Assembly (NCBI GenBank): GCA_951801155.1 | Contig: CATOLK010000025.1 | Location: 1 to 11,954, forward strand | DNA: 11,954 nucleotides | Reading direction: 5' to 3' | Origin: an uncultured Rickettsiales bacterium | Lineage (GTDB): Bacteria; Pseudomonadota; Alphaproteobacteria; Rickettsiales; UBA1997 | Shown: piece after piece, positions 1 to 7,943 of the stretch | Position numbering within the stretch: the first letter of the stretch is position 1 | Layout: every line of letters starts with the position of its first letter | Translations under genes and position numbers: made by a program | Notes under the pieces: model-generated | What the model was told of the DNA's origin: nothing | Seen by the model: only the letters and a program-made list of their open reading frames with translations | The model's database searches: none

Positions 1-513
1 CACCTGTCCAACTGTATTATCGTTTGCTATTTGTAAAATTTCATCATCAATTTTTGCTCTATTTACAATTTCTTCTGCCTGTTCAATGGTTGCACCAACC
101 AATGCTAACATAGTACCAGAACTTTTTTTACCAGCTTCTGCAAATGCTTCTCCTCTAATTTTTAATAATTTTGCTGTATTTTCTAGTGTTAAAGCTTCAC
201 TAGCACATAAGGCTGTATATTCACCCAAAGAATGTCCTGCAGTTAAATCACAAAGTTTTTCTATATTTAAATTTGTATTTTTTTCAATTACTTTTAAAAT
301 AGCTATAGACGCTGTCATTATGGCCGGTTGTGAATTTTCTGTACTTGTTAATAGATCTTCCGGTCCTTCAAACATAATTTTTGTAAGGTTTTTGTTTAAT
401 ACATTGTCAACCTCCTCAAAAACTTCTTTTGCTTCAATAAAATTATTGTAAAAATCCTTTGCCATACCTATTGTTTGACTTCCTTGTCCTGGAAAAATAA
501 AAGCTTTATTCAT
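1..513 (-). CDS. fabD: Malonyl-CoA:ACP transacylase FabD (3' end cut by window edge)
   Basis: FabD transfers malonyl groups from CoA to acyl carrier protein in the cytoplasm, supplying type II fatty acid synthesis. My translation of the minus strand gives 171 residues starting MNKAFIFPGQGSQ. The oxyanion motif GQGSQ lies at residues 9-13, the nucleophile elbow GHSLGEY at 93-99 with Ser95 as expected catalytic serine, and KIRGEAF at 118-124 carries the Arg120 that binds the malonyl carboxylate. The catalytic His and C-terminal half (the family is about 310 residues) lie beyond base 1. The ATG at 513 directly precedes the conserved N-terminus, so the start is secure. A weak promoter-like pair (TTGTTT at 568-563, AATAAT at 545-540, 17-bp spacer, minus strand) lies in the 167-bp gap behind murL, so transcription may be independent or read through from murL. 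Identification is firm. Confidence 0.95.
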   Translation of the reverse strand, partial: MNKAFIFPGQGSQTIGMAKDFYNNFIEAKEVFEEVDNVLNKNLTKIMFEGPEDLLTSTENSQPAIMTASIAILKVIEKNTNLNIEKLCDLTAGHSLGEYTALCASEALTLENTAKLLKIRGEAFAEAGKKSSGTMLALVGATIEQAEEIVNRAKIDDEILQIANDNTVGQV

Positions 514-680
514 AAAAATAATTGTTTATTAATATGATTATTATTAAAGATATTTTTTAAAAAAACAAGAAAATAAATTAAAAATAGATATTAAATAATT
601 AAACAAACAATTTAAAATATATATAATAATATTATAAAAATAAAGAATATTCAACAAAAAAATAACAAAAATATACTTGA

Positions 681-2039
681 TTAAATATTTTCCTCCAAAT
701 ATCTCCAAAATTTTTCACTTAGCAAATTATTATTTTTTTCAGGAATAAATAATTTTTCACCAATTTTTTCAATTTCATTATTGGAATATTTATTTTTCAA
801 AAGTTTGACAATTTCTTTTATAATAAAATCATCTTTAAAACTTTCATCGATATTTAATATACTATAAGCACTTTCTTCAATTTCGCCTACACATTCAAAA
901 GGTTTATAATCCTTCAAACCACATAATTCTAAATAACCATTCAATTGGCTTTTATCATCCAATAAATTCTTACCGAAAATTTTTATCATTTCTTCTTTTT
1001 TTAAGAAAACACTTAATATTAAAAATACAAATCTACATTTATCGCAGTCGCAGCACCAATGGTCTAGTCTATTTTCTATTTTAAAATTTTTATTGCAACT
1101 TGTAAATACTGAAAAATATTCTTTAAATCTTGCAAATATTTTTGCAATATGAATTTCCGACAAAGGTCTTAAGAAAGAAAAATAATTAAAATCTTTCAAT
1201 AAATATTTTTTGAAAAAATTATTTACGGATTTTTCAAACTCAAAAGATTTACTCCATTGATGGTTTACAATATTACCGTAAAATTCAGTATTTCCAATAT
1301 TTGCCGATCTTTCATTTGACATTAAAACAGTACTATAATCATAAATTACAGCTCCAGCACACATTATAAAAGCCAAAATTCCACTAATGGGAACATGCCC
1401 ATTATATCCACCAATTTTATCTAAATCTTTGTTCAATTCTATTAAATTTTTCGATATTGTTCTGATTGGATGAAAAAATTTACAACCGGATAATGCAATT
1501 GTTTCTTCTATTGGTTTAGCTGTACCAACGGAACATAATAAAATATCATTATCTTTAAAATATTTTTTTATAATATTTAAAGTTACAATAGAATCTTTAC
1601 CACCTCCAATAGGAATAACTATTTTATCTTTTAATTTATAATTAATAATTTCGTTTTCTATTGAATTTTCTATATTGCTGTATGGAAAATTTATCCTTTC
1701 TTTTAAATCTGTCACATTATTTTTAAAAGAAAATTCACCTAATCCATTAAAATAAAAATTATTAAAAAATTCAGCCTGCTCTTTATTTAATTCAAATGTA
1801 TTTATCTCAATTTTATTAGGTATAAATAATTTATAATAACTAATTCCTGCCACTATATGTAAATATTTGAAGATATTATCTAAACAACTTAATTCCTTTT
1901 TGTTTAAAATTTTATTACCTGGAAATTCAATTTTTTCCTCAAAAAATAATTTACTATCATAAGAATAGTTTAATTTTAGAATCTTATTTTTCTCATCAAA
2001 ATTGTACGATTCAAATATAAATGTATTATAGCTACTCAT
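681..2039 (-). CDS. murL: MurL-type UDP-MurNAc-L-Ala-L-Glu epimerase
   Basis: MurL converts the terminal L-Glu of UDP-MurNAc-L-Ala-L-Glu to D-Glu with ATP. It is an alternative to glutamate racemase MurI and was described in Xanthomonas, where it works with an L-Glu-adding ligase (MurD2). The 452-residue protein has a PP-loop-like ATP site (GGGKDS, 145-150), NGHVP (213-217), NERSAN (242-247), NHQWSKSFEFE (259-269) and a Cys cluster WCCDCDKC (328-335); I recognise this motif order as MurL. Length fits the family (about 440-460). The frame is open upstream to a TTG at 2093, but the ATG at 2039 has a purine-rich AGAAAAAA upstream and gives the expected length, so I chose it. No signal peptide, so cytoplasmic. 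It is divergent from the udg gene. Whether the genome lacks murI cannot be seen. Family call is good; activity is inferred. Confidence 0.8.
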   Translation of the reverse strand: MSSYNTFIFESYNFDEKNKILKLNYSYDSKLFFEEKIEFPGNKILNKKELSCLDNIFKYLHIVAGISYYKLFIPNKIEINTFELNKEQAEFFNNFYFNGLGEFSFKNNVTDLKERINFPYSNIENSIENEIINYKLKDKIVIPIGGGKDSIVTLNIIKKYFKDNDILLCSVGTAKPIEETIALSGCKFFHPIRTISKNLIELNKDLDKIGGYNGHVPISGILAFIMCAGAVIYDYSTVLMSNERSANIGNTEFYGNIVNHQWSKSFEFEKSVNNFFKKYLLKDFNYFSFLRPLSEIHIAKIFARFKEYFSVFTSCNKNFKIENRLDHWCCDCDKCRFVFLILSVFLKKEEMIKIFGKNLLDDKSQLNGYLELCGLKDYKPFECVGEIEESAYSILNIDESFKDDFIIKEIVKLLKNKYSNNEIEKIGEKLFIPEKNNNLLSEKFWRYLEENI

Positions 2040-2065
2040 ATAAATTTTTTCTAATAATTTAAAAA

Positions 2066-2093
2066 ATTGTAATTTTTTTATTAAAAAAAGCAA
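2066..2093 (-). promoter_or_regulatory. Candidate promoter of murL
   Basis: On the minus strand TTGCTT (2093-2088) is followed after 16 bp by TACAAT (2071-2066), about 27 bases before the murL ATG. The -10 matches five of six consensus bases; the -35 is weak. The -35 lies inside one arm of a 14-bp inverted repeat. In DNA this AT-rich such matches also arise by chance. Confidence 0.35.
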
Positions 2094-2140
2094 TTAATTT
2101 TCTTTAAAATTTAACTTATTATTTTTTTAATTGCTTTTTT
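2084..2140. repeat. 14-bp perfect inverted repeat in divergent murL/udg spacer
   Basis: AAAAAAGCAATTAA (2084-2097) and its exact complement (2127-2140) are separated by 29 bp. A third related element, CAAAAGCAAA, lies at 2167-2176 just before the udg start, and the right arm (TTGCTTTT) could pair with it instead. The repeat may be a shared operator or a switchable hairpin in the udg leader. It could also be a chance product of A/T runs, although the GC step is kept in each copy. Confidence 0.45.
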
Positions 2141-2182
2141 ACTTTTTTATTTTAAAAGTTATTTATCAAAAGCAAAAAAGAT

Positions 2183-2761
2183 ATGTACGAAGAATTAAAA
2201 GAAATAGAAATTTTATGCAAAAATTGTACTAAATGCAATTTATATAAAACAAGAACAAATGTTGTATTTTCCGATGGAACTCCAAATAATAAATTAATGC
2301 TAATTGGTGAAGCACCAGGTCATAACGAAGATATAGAAGGAAGAGCTTTTGTTGGAAGATCTGGTAAATTATTGGACAAAATATTTGAATCTGTAGGATT
2401 ATCAAGAAAAAATGATGTTTATATATGTAATACTGTAAAATGCAGACCACCTGAAAATAGAAATCCTACTACAGAAGAAGAAATTCTTTGCAAAGAATAT
2501 TTACAAAAACAAATTGACATTTTAAAACCAAGAATAATCCTGTTGTGTGGAAGTGTAGCAATGAAAAATATGCTAACTGGAGAAATACAGGGAATTACTA
2601 AGATGCGAGGTAGATGGTTTGATGGTCCTTACAATTCAAAAATGATGCCAATTTTTCATCCATCTTATTTACTTAGAAATGCTTCTAAAGAAAAAGGGAG
2701 TCCAAAATGGCTTATGTGGCAAGATATGAAAGAAATAAAAAAAGAATATGATAAAATCTGA
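2183..2761 (+). CDS. Family-4 [4Fe-4S] uracil-DNA glycosylase
   Basis: Removes uracil from DNA, starting base excision repair of deaminated cytosine or misincorporated dUMP. The 192-residue protein has the family-4 motif GEAPG (42-46), GRAFVGRSG (53-61), the CNTVKCRPPENRNP block (82-95) and HPSYLLR (159-165). Four cysteines with family spacing (Cys15, Cys18, Cys87, Cys103) are the probable [4Fe-4S] ligands; an additional Cys12 makes a C-x2-C-x2-C run. The length matches bacterial family-4 enzymes. The ATG at 2183 has only a weak A-rich ribosome site, but the protein begins at the usual distance before the first cysteine pair. Transcription is divergent from murL. The stop lies 106 bases before the exported dioxygenase-fold gene, which may be co-transcribed. 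Family-4 rather than UdgX is preferred because the GEAPG loop lacks the UdgX insertion. Confidence 0.93.
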   Translation: MYEELKEIEILCKNCTKCNLYKTRTNVVFSDGTPNNKLMLIGEAPGHNEDIEGRAFVGRSGKLLDKIFESVGLSRKNDVYICNTVKCRPPENRNPTTEEEILCKEYLQKQIDILKPRIILLCGSVAMKNMLTGEIQGITKMRGRWFDGPYNSKMMPIFHPSYLLRNASKEKGSPKWLMWQDMKEIKKEYDKI

Positions 2762-2867
2762 TGTAACAAAATCTAGGATTTATACCGATTTATTAAAAGA
2801 AAATAAAATATTGAAAAATATAATTTTTCAAATATATTTAAAAAAAAATGTAACTTCTGACTTAAAA

Positions 2868-3533
2868 ATGAAAAAGTTTTTGATATTTTTATTATTTTTA
2901 TTATTTTATAAATATAATTGTTATTCTAAAGATATTTATAGAAGCGATATATTTAATCCGTTACCACAAACTCCTTCTGCTTTAATAGTAGATAATTTGT
3001 CGAAACCTAAAATATTTAATAAAAATAATAATTTAACAAGAAAAACTGGTTCATTTTATATGGCTGTAGGTGAACCATTATATATAAAAGGAAATGTAAT
3101 CGATGCTTTTAAAGTGCCAATAGAAGGAGTGATAATAAAAATATGGCAAACAAATGCAGCCGGATTTTATCATACTTTGTTGAATAAAAATAGTAAATTT
3201 ATTGATCCAAATTTTATAATGTCAGGGCAATCAGTGACGGATAATATGGGAAATTATGAATTTTTAACTATTTTTCCAGGTTTTTATGATGATAGAGCTC
3301 CTCATATAAATTTTATAATAGCACATAAAAAGTTCGGAATAATAGAAACAGAAATGTATTTTGAAAATCATTTTAGAAATAAAATGGACCCAATTTATCT
3401 AACCTATTCAGAAGATGATAGAAAAAAATTAACTGCAAAAGTTGAATATGTTGATATAAAAAATTTAGATAAAGGAAAAGTTGTAACTTTTAATATAATT
3501 ATGGATGGGATACAACAATACAAGAGATATTAA
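2868..3533 (+). CDS. Exported intradiol dioxygenase-fold protein, one iron ligand replaced by Asn
   Basis: The 221-residue product resembles the protocatechuate 3,4-dioxygenase beta-subunit family, whose active members cleave catechols with a Fe(III) bound by two Tyr and two His. Seen: hydrophobic signal segment (MKKFLIFLLFLLF, likely cleaved near residue 20), the core IWQTNAAGFY (92-101, ligand Tyr101), DPNF, PGFY (137-140, ligand Tyr140) and RAPHINF (143-149). The last matches the family's PAHIHF, giving His146 but Asn148 where the second His ligand belongs (codon AAT). Iron binding may therefore be weakened or changed, or the fold may serve a non-catalytic extracytoplasmic role. The frame is open back to an ATG at 2748 overlapping udg; the ATG at 2868 is preferred because it directly begins the signal peptide. 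The gene lies alone downstream of udg; no aromatic-degradation genes are nearby. The fold is secure, the function unknown. Confidence 0.8.
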   Translation: MKKFLIFLLFLLFYKYNCYSKDIYRSDIFNPLPQTPSALIVDNLSKPKIFNKNNNLTRKTGSFYMAVGEPLYIKGNVIDAFKVPIEGVIIKIWQTNAAGFYHTLLNKNSKFIDPNFIMSGQSVTDNMGNYEFLTIFPGFYDDRAPHINFIIAHKKFGIIETEMYFENHFRNKMDPIYLTYSEDDRKKLTAKVEYVDIKNLDKGKVVTFNIIMDGIQQYKRY

Positions 3534-3729
3534 TATTTTGTATATGTTCAATAATTTAAAGATAAAGCTATTATTTTAAATTAAACTTTCTTGTAAATTT
3601 GTCTTACTAAAAAATTCACTCCTGAATAACATAAAAAAAATAAAAATAAAAATAGTTTTATGCAAAAAATATATTTTTTAGATTGAAAATTAAAATTAAA
3701 ATAAAATCTATTATTTTTAGAAAAATTTG

Positions 3730-3758
3730 TTGACATTTTGTCAATTATAGTATATAAT
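3730..3758 (+). promoter_or_regulatory. Perfect-consensus sigma-70 promoter with overlapping palindrome
   Basis: TTGACA (3730-3735), a 17-bp spacer and TATAAT (3753-3758) match the housekeeping promoter exactly. Start of transcription is expected near 3765, about 32 bases before the 668-residue gene. The -35 is half of an inverted repeat, TTGACA-TTT-TGTCAA (3730-3744), a possible operator site that would block the -35 when occupied. An AAGGA ribosome site follows at 3784-3788. Confidence 0.85.
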
Positions 3759-3796
3759 ATTATATTAATAACGGATTTTAAAAAAGGAAAAATTTC

Positions 3797-5803
3797 ATGA
3801 CAGAAACATATATAGAAACCAATATAAGTCAATTACTACAAAAAATTGAAGAGATAGAAAATTTTTTTACAGATCATAATATATATGGTGCAGGATTAGA
3901 ATTTATAAAACAACCACAAAAAGAAGTAAAAAAAATTCGCGATTCAATAAAAACTATTGGTAATAATATTTTTTCCAAATACTGTATCAAATATACAAAA
4001 GTAAATTTTTTTGCTAAAATTTTAGAAGCAAAAATTGCAATGAATATTGGTAAGGAAGAATATAATTTTTATAAAACTGCTGCTGAGCAAGATGAAAAAA
4101 CGTTTTGTTTTAGAAATGATTTAGGTAGTAAACCATTATCTTATACTGATACAATAAAATTAAATGCTTATATCGAATTCTTTCATTCAATATCCAAAAG
4201 AGCAAAAGATTTAATAAAAGCTATGATTGTTAACAATGTAGAAAAAGCTTTAGATTTATCTATTATTATTGAAGGTTTATCTATGGCTGGAATTAATAAA
4301 AATTTATCAGAAGTAGAAGATCTATATAAAAAAGCTAAAAAACTTATAGATATTTATGGTTTTAGAAATGCTTTCGATATTTTATTGGGTAATGGTATTA
4401 CTATTAATAATTTAATGGAAGAAAAAATACAAAATTCTTTTGTACCATCAAGAGATAGAATATTATATTTTAAATCAAATGGTATTAATTTATCAACAAA
4501 TCGTTTTAAATTTGGCATTAGTAGTAATTGGGTAATAGCTCTTGAAATTAGTGTAGATAGATATTTTGAAGAAGAAAATTTTAGAAACTTTAGCGAGCTA
4601 TATGACTTATATTTAGACTTAATTATAGGTGATACATATATAAAAAACATATTTGAAATAATTTGTAAAAAATTGGATACAGAACAAATAATAACAGAAG
4701 AAGATAAAAATAAAATTATAAATGATATAAAGGAATATTCAAAAAATCTCAATAGTTCTGAAATTAAAAATATTATTACCGATCTTTCTGCACCTAAATT
4801 AAAAAGAACATTTGATGCATTAATTGGAGGTAAATTTGAAAATCCTGCTATATTCATTATTAATACAATAATTGAAAGTTCACAAATTATTCAATTAAGA
4901 GAAGAAAAAGAAAAAAGAGAAGGTCAAACAATAAAAGAAAGGGAATTAGAAATACAAAGAATAAGAAAAGAGTATGAAACAAAAATACAAGAAGAAAAAA
5001 TGAAAAGAAATCTGGAAATACAAAGAATAAAAGAAGGAAGAGCATCAGAAATACAACAAATAAAAAAAGAAAAAGAAATAGAAACAAAAAGAATAAACGA
5101 AGAAAAATTAAGAATGGAAAAAGAAGAAAGATTATTAGTAGAAAACGAAATACAAAGAATAAAAGAGAGAAAAATAAGAAAAATAAAAGAAATAAAAAAA
5201 AGAAAAATGGAAGAAAAAAGAATGAGAGAAGAACAGTTAATAATAGAAAGGAAAAATGAAATAAAAAGAATAAGAGAAAGAAATATGAATAAAATAAGAG
5301 AACAACAGTTATTAGTACAGGCTAGACAAGAAAGTATTATGCAAACAAATCAACAAAATAGAAAAAAAAGAAAAAAAGATATTTATGAACAAGCTAATAT
5401 TACTAGTTTTGAAGAAAATTTGCGAAGGGATTTTTCATTGCCGATTGCTACTATATACCAAATGCATATTAGTGGAAATATAATGTTTATGGTAGAAGAA
5501 GATCCTTTGGAGGAATTTTTTATTGAGTTAGATAAAATAATAAAAAATGAACAAAATATAAATATAAAAGAAGAGCAAATTTTAAATAAAATGGAAGAGT
5601 TTAGAGATAGAGTAAATAATTTTTTGATACAAATAGATGAAGAAGATAGAGAAACTCTAAAAATATATTTATCGGATTATGTTGTAAAAATGGCTTTTGA
5701 TAGTAAATCTGATTGTTTATATTCTAAATTAATTCTTAATCCTATAATTAAAATGATAACGGAAATTGAAAAAACTACTAGTAATCAATGTTGTATATAT
5801 TAG
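3797..5803 (+). CDS. Uncharacterised 668-residue protein with hendecad coiled coil and CCIY terminus
   Basis: I do not recognise this protein. Residues 1-350 look mostly helical and mixed in charge, with no signal peptide or membrane segment. Residues about 360-528 are an extremely Glu/Lys/Arg-rich helix. In it EIQRI-type units recur at 385, 407, 418, 451 and 488; the first four are spaced by multiples of 11 residues, suggesting a hendecad coiled coil or a long single helix. Residues about 540-668 form a second, acidic helical region. The protein ends Ser-Asn-Gln-Cys-Cys-Ile-Tyr, with two adjacent cysteines four from the end, a pattern resembling Rab-type prenylation signals such as that of Rab5 (QCCSN). 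The start is supported by AAGGA eight bases upstream and a perfect consensus promoter. Gene context gives no role. A host-directed or cytoskeletal protein is possible, but that is inference. Confidence 0.85.
   Translation: MTETYIETNISQLLQKIEEIENFFTDHNIYGAGLEFIKQPQKEVKKIRDSIKTIGNNIFSKYCIKYTKVNFFAKILEAKIAMNIGKEEYNFYKTAAEQDEKTFCFRNDLGSKPLSYTDTIKLNAYIEFFHSISKRAKDLIKAMIVNNVEKALDLSIIIEGLSMAGINKNLSEVEDLYKKAKKLIDIYGFRNAFDILLGNGITINNLMEEKIQNSFVPSRDRILYFKSNGINLSTNRFKFGISSNWVIALEISVDRYFEEENFRNFSELYDLYLDLIIGDTYIKNIFEIICKKLDTEQIITEEDKNKIINDIKEYSKNLNSSEIKNIITDLSAPKLKRTFDALIGGKFENPAIFIINTIIESSQIIQLREEKEKREGQTIKERELEIQRIRKEYETKIQEEKMKRNLEIQRIKEGRASEIQQIKKEKEIETKRINEEKLRMEKEERLLVENEIQRIKERKIRKIKEIKKRKMEEKRMREEQLIIERKNEIKRIRERNMNKIREQQLLVQARQESIMQTNQQNRKKRKKDIYEQANITSFEENLRRDFSLPIATIYQMHISGNIMFMVEEDPLEEFFIELDKIIKNEQNINIKEEQILNKMEEFRDRVNNFLIQIDEEDRETLKIYLSDYVVKMAFDSKSDCLYSKLILNPIIKMITEIEKTTSNQCCIY
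4949..5273 (+). repeat. Degenerate 33-bp periodic repeat inside the coiled-coil gene
   Basis: The 16-base word GAAATACAAAGAATAA occurs at 4949, 5015 and 5147, with one- to three-base variants at 5048 and 5258. Steps of 66, 33 and 99 bases are multiples of 33 (11 codons); the last step of 111 breaks the register. The protein-level unit is E-I-Q-R-I-[RK]. It suggests growth by tandem duplication of an 11-residue unit. Confidence 0.7.
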
Positions 5804-6131
5804 TATAAAATTCAATTTTTGAATTTAAATATAGTTTTGATTATTTTATACAAAATAATAAACATCTTGCTAAAAAGATTTTTCACAAAAAATAGATGCT
5901 ATGAATAAGACAAAACTTTCTAATACATTTCTATATTTTGTTTTTAGTAATTTTTGTTTTTTTTAAAAAATATCACTCTAAACCTATATTTTTTTATAAG
6001 ACAAACTTATAAGAAAATATAGGTTTTTGGACATTATAAATAACTAAAAATTAGAAAATAAATAATAATAAAAATTAATTTTTAAAATAAAAAATTTTAT
6101 TATCAAATATTAAATAATTAAAATTACCCTA
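5804..6131. other. Convergent intergenic region, no gene seen
   Basis: This 328-bp spacer separates two genes that face each other. It starts with nested inverted repeats: AAATTCAA-TTT-TTGAATTT (5808-5826) lies inside GTATAAAAT/ATTTTATAC (5803-5811 and 5843-5851). A small ATCTT/AAGAT stem followed by Ts is at 5864-5883. The strong 21-bp hairpin at 5980-6026 is listed separately. No convincing reading frame was found. Confidence 0.7.
5980..6026. terminator. Bidirectional 21-bp hairpin between convergent genes
   Basis: The arms 5980-6000 and 6006-6026 pair over 21 bp with a 5-base loop. Read as plus-strand RNA the only irregularity is one G-U pair; as minus-strand RNA it is one A-C mismatch. 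Plus-strand transcripts run on into TTTTTGG. It can end transcription of the 668-residue gene and of aspS. A true U tract is short on both sides, so it may also act as an mRNA 3'-end stabiliser. Confidence 0.7.
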
Positions 6132-7931
6132 TTAACTTTCCTTTTCCAAATTTTCTCTTGCAACCTTACTCAATTCAATATTTAACTCTTTTAATTGAAT
6201 TTCTTCAACAGGTGAAGGACTACCAATCATTAAATCAACACCTTTTCCATTCGGAACAAAAGCTATAACTTCTCTTAAATTTGGTTCGTCTAGTAATAGC
6301 ATAATCATTCTATCAATACCGAAAGCACTTCCACCATGAGGAGGAGCACCATATTTAAAAGCATTAATCATACCACCAAATTTTTTATCTACTACTTCAT
6401 TTGAATAACCAACTAATTCAAAAGATTTATACATTATTTCTGGTTTGTGATTTCTTATAGCACCACTACACATTTCATAACCATTGCAAACACAATCAAA
6501 TTGATTACAAACTATATTTAATAAATCTTCAGTTTTAAAAGCTTTCATACCACCTTTTGGTAAAGAAAATGGATTATGACAAAAATCAAGTTTTCCAGTT
6601 TCTTCATTAATTTCATAAAGCGGAAAATCAACTATCCAACAGAATTTATATTCTTCTTTATTAATTAAATCTAATTCTTGGCCAAGTTTAGTTCTAACTT
6701 TTCCAGAAAGTTTTTCTGCTTCTTTTTTAATATTACAACAGAAAAATACTGCGTCACCATTTTTTAAACCTACGACTTCTTTTAATCTATTTAATTTTTC
6801 TTCATCTAAAAATTTAACTAATGGCCCTTTTGCATTTCCTTCTTTATCGAAAACTATATAACCAAGTCCACTAGCACCTTCTTCCATAGCAAAAGCTACC
6901 ATTTTATCAAAAAAACTTCTAGGTTTATCAACTACGTCAGGAGCTGGAATAGCCCTAACTATTGCACCACTTTCTATAGCTTTTACAAATAAACTAAAAT
7001 TAGAATTTCTAAAAATTTCAGTAACATCAGCTATTATTAAAGGATTTCTTAAATCTGGTTTATCTGTTCCATATTTTAATAAAGCTTCATTAAATGGAAT
7101 TTTTAGAAAATTACCAGGTTCTGTAACTTTTCTATTTGAAAAATGTGTAAATGTATTATATAAAACAGGCTCCATAATATTAAAAATGTCTTCCTGTTCT
7201 ACAAAACTCATTTCCATATCAAGCTGATAAAATTCAAGTACTCGATCAGCTCTACTTCCTTCGTCTCTAAAACAAGGAGCTATTTGAAAATATTTATCAA
7301 ACCCACTAACCATTAGAAGTTGTTTAAATTGTTGTGGAGCTTGTGGTAAAGCATAAAATTTTCCTGGATGTAATCTACTAGGAACTAAAAAATCTCTTGC
7401 TCCTTCCGGTGAAGATGCTGTTAAAATTGGAGTTTGAAATTCTTGAAAATCTTGTTCCCACATCTGTTGCCTTAAAAATTTTATTACTTCATTTCTTAAA
7501 TGAATATTTTTATGCATTTTTTTAGTTCTTAAATCAAGATACCTATATTTATTTCTTAAATCCTCTGGATAATTTTGATTTTCATCAGAAACCTGAAAAG
7601 GCAATTGACTTGCTACACTTTCAACTATAATATTTTCAATAGCAACTTCAATTTCACCTGTTTTTAATTCAGGATTTATTGTGTTTTCTGATCTAGCTAT
7701 TACTTTTCCTTCAACAAAAATAACACTTTCATCTTTTAAAGTAGAAGCTAATTCCATTAAATTTTTGTCTTTTTCGATATCTATAACACATTGTGTTATA
7801 CCATAATTATCACGTAAATCAATAAATAATAAACTTCCATGATCTCTTATGGAATGAATCCAACCACCAAGTTTTACCGAAGTCCCGATAAAATTTTTGT
7901 TTAATTCATCACATTTATGAGTTCTTAACAT
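6132..7931 (-). CDS. aspS: Aspartyl-tRNA synthetase, probably non-discriminating
   Basis: Charges tRNA-Asp with aspartate. The 599-residue length is normal for the bacterial enzyme with its extra GAD domain. Seen: N-terminal OB anticodon domain (about 1-110, [19 protein letters not shown]), [33 protein letters not shown], class II motif 2 [10 protein letters not shown] (about 220-230) and motif 3 [14 protein letters not shown] (about 532-545). Residue 31 is His; in the Pseudomonas enzyme His31 marks non-discriminating AspRS that also makes Asp-tRNA-Asn, which GatCAB then amidates, as is usual in alphaproteobacteria. The normally longer motif-2 loop (RADRSPGEF) is shortened to RADRVLEF. The ATG at 7931 begins the conserved N-terminus. 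Ribosome binding must rely on a weak AGAAAA. A T-box-like leader precedes the gene, so expression probably responds to tRNA charging. Identity certain; relaxed specificity inferred. Confidence 0.97.
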   Translation of the reverse strand: MLRTHKCDELNKNFIGTSVKLGGWIHSIRDHGSLLFIDLRDNYGITQCVIDIEKDKNLMELASTLKDESVIFVEGKVIARSENTINPELKTGEIEVAIENIIVESVASQLPFQVSDENQNYPEDLRNKYRYLDLRTKKMHKNIHLRNEVIKFLRQQMWEQDFQEFQTPILTASSPEGARDFLVPSRLHPGKFYALPQAPQQFKQLLMVSGFDKYFQIAPCFRDEGSRADRVLEFYQLDMEMSFVEQEDIFNIMEPVLYNTFTHFSNRKVTEPGNFLKIPFNEALLKYGTDKPDLRNPLIIADVTEIFRNSNFSLFVKAIESGAIVRAIPAPDVVDKPRSFFDKMVAFAMEEGASGLGYIVFDKEGNAKGPLVKFLDEEKLNRLKEVVGLKNGDAVFFCCNIKKEAEKLSGKVRTKLGQELDLINKEEYKFCWIVDFPLYEINEETGKLDFCHNPFSLPKGGMKAFKTEDLLNIVCNQFDCVCNGYEMCSGAIRNHKPEIMYKSFELVGYSNEVVDKKFGGMINAFKYGAPPHGGSAFGIDRMIMLLLDEPNLREVIAFVPNGKGVDLMIGSPSPVEEIQLKELNIELSKVARENLEKES

Positions 7932-7943
7932 TTTCTATTTAAT

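Noticed and set aside
86..451. 121-codon plus-strand open frame
   Set aside because: It is antisense to fabD, whose minus-strand product has the complete GQGSQ and GHSLGEY motifs; the plus-strand protein shows no recognisable motif.
2040..2093. Longer N-terminus of MurL from a TTG start
   Set aside because: The extra 18 residues are Leu/Lys/Phe-rich, start at a rare codon and overlap the probable promoter; the ATG at 2039 gives the family length.
2229..2450. Minus-strand frame of 73 codons inside udg
   Set aside because: Antisense to the family-4 UDG motifs and without recognisable features.
2748..2867. 40-residue N-terminal extension of the dioxygenase-fold protein overlapping udg
   Set aside because: It would place the clear signal peptide 40 residues inside the protein; the ATG at 2868 starts exactly at it. 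A small overlap-coupled product cannot be wholly excluded.
3581..3832. Minus-strand open frame of 83 codons (or 51 codons from the ATG at 3736)
   Set aside because: It runs through the strong plus-strand promoter and the start of the 668-residue gene, has no promoter or ribosome site of its own, and its Phe/Leu/Ile richness is what A-rich DNA gives in reverse.
4354..5087. Minus-strand frames of 167 and 66 codons inside the coiled-coil gene
   Set aside because: They are reverse shadows of the coding strand; the second is almost pure Phe/Leu, reflecting the AAA/GAA-rich repeat.
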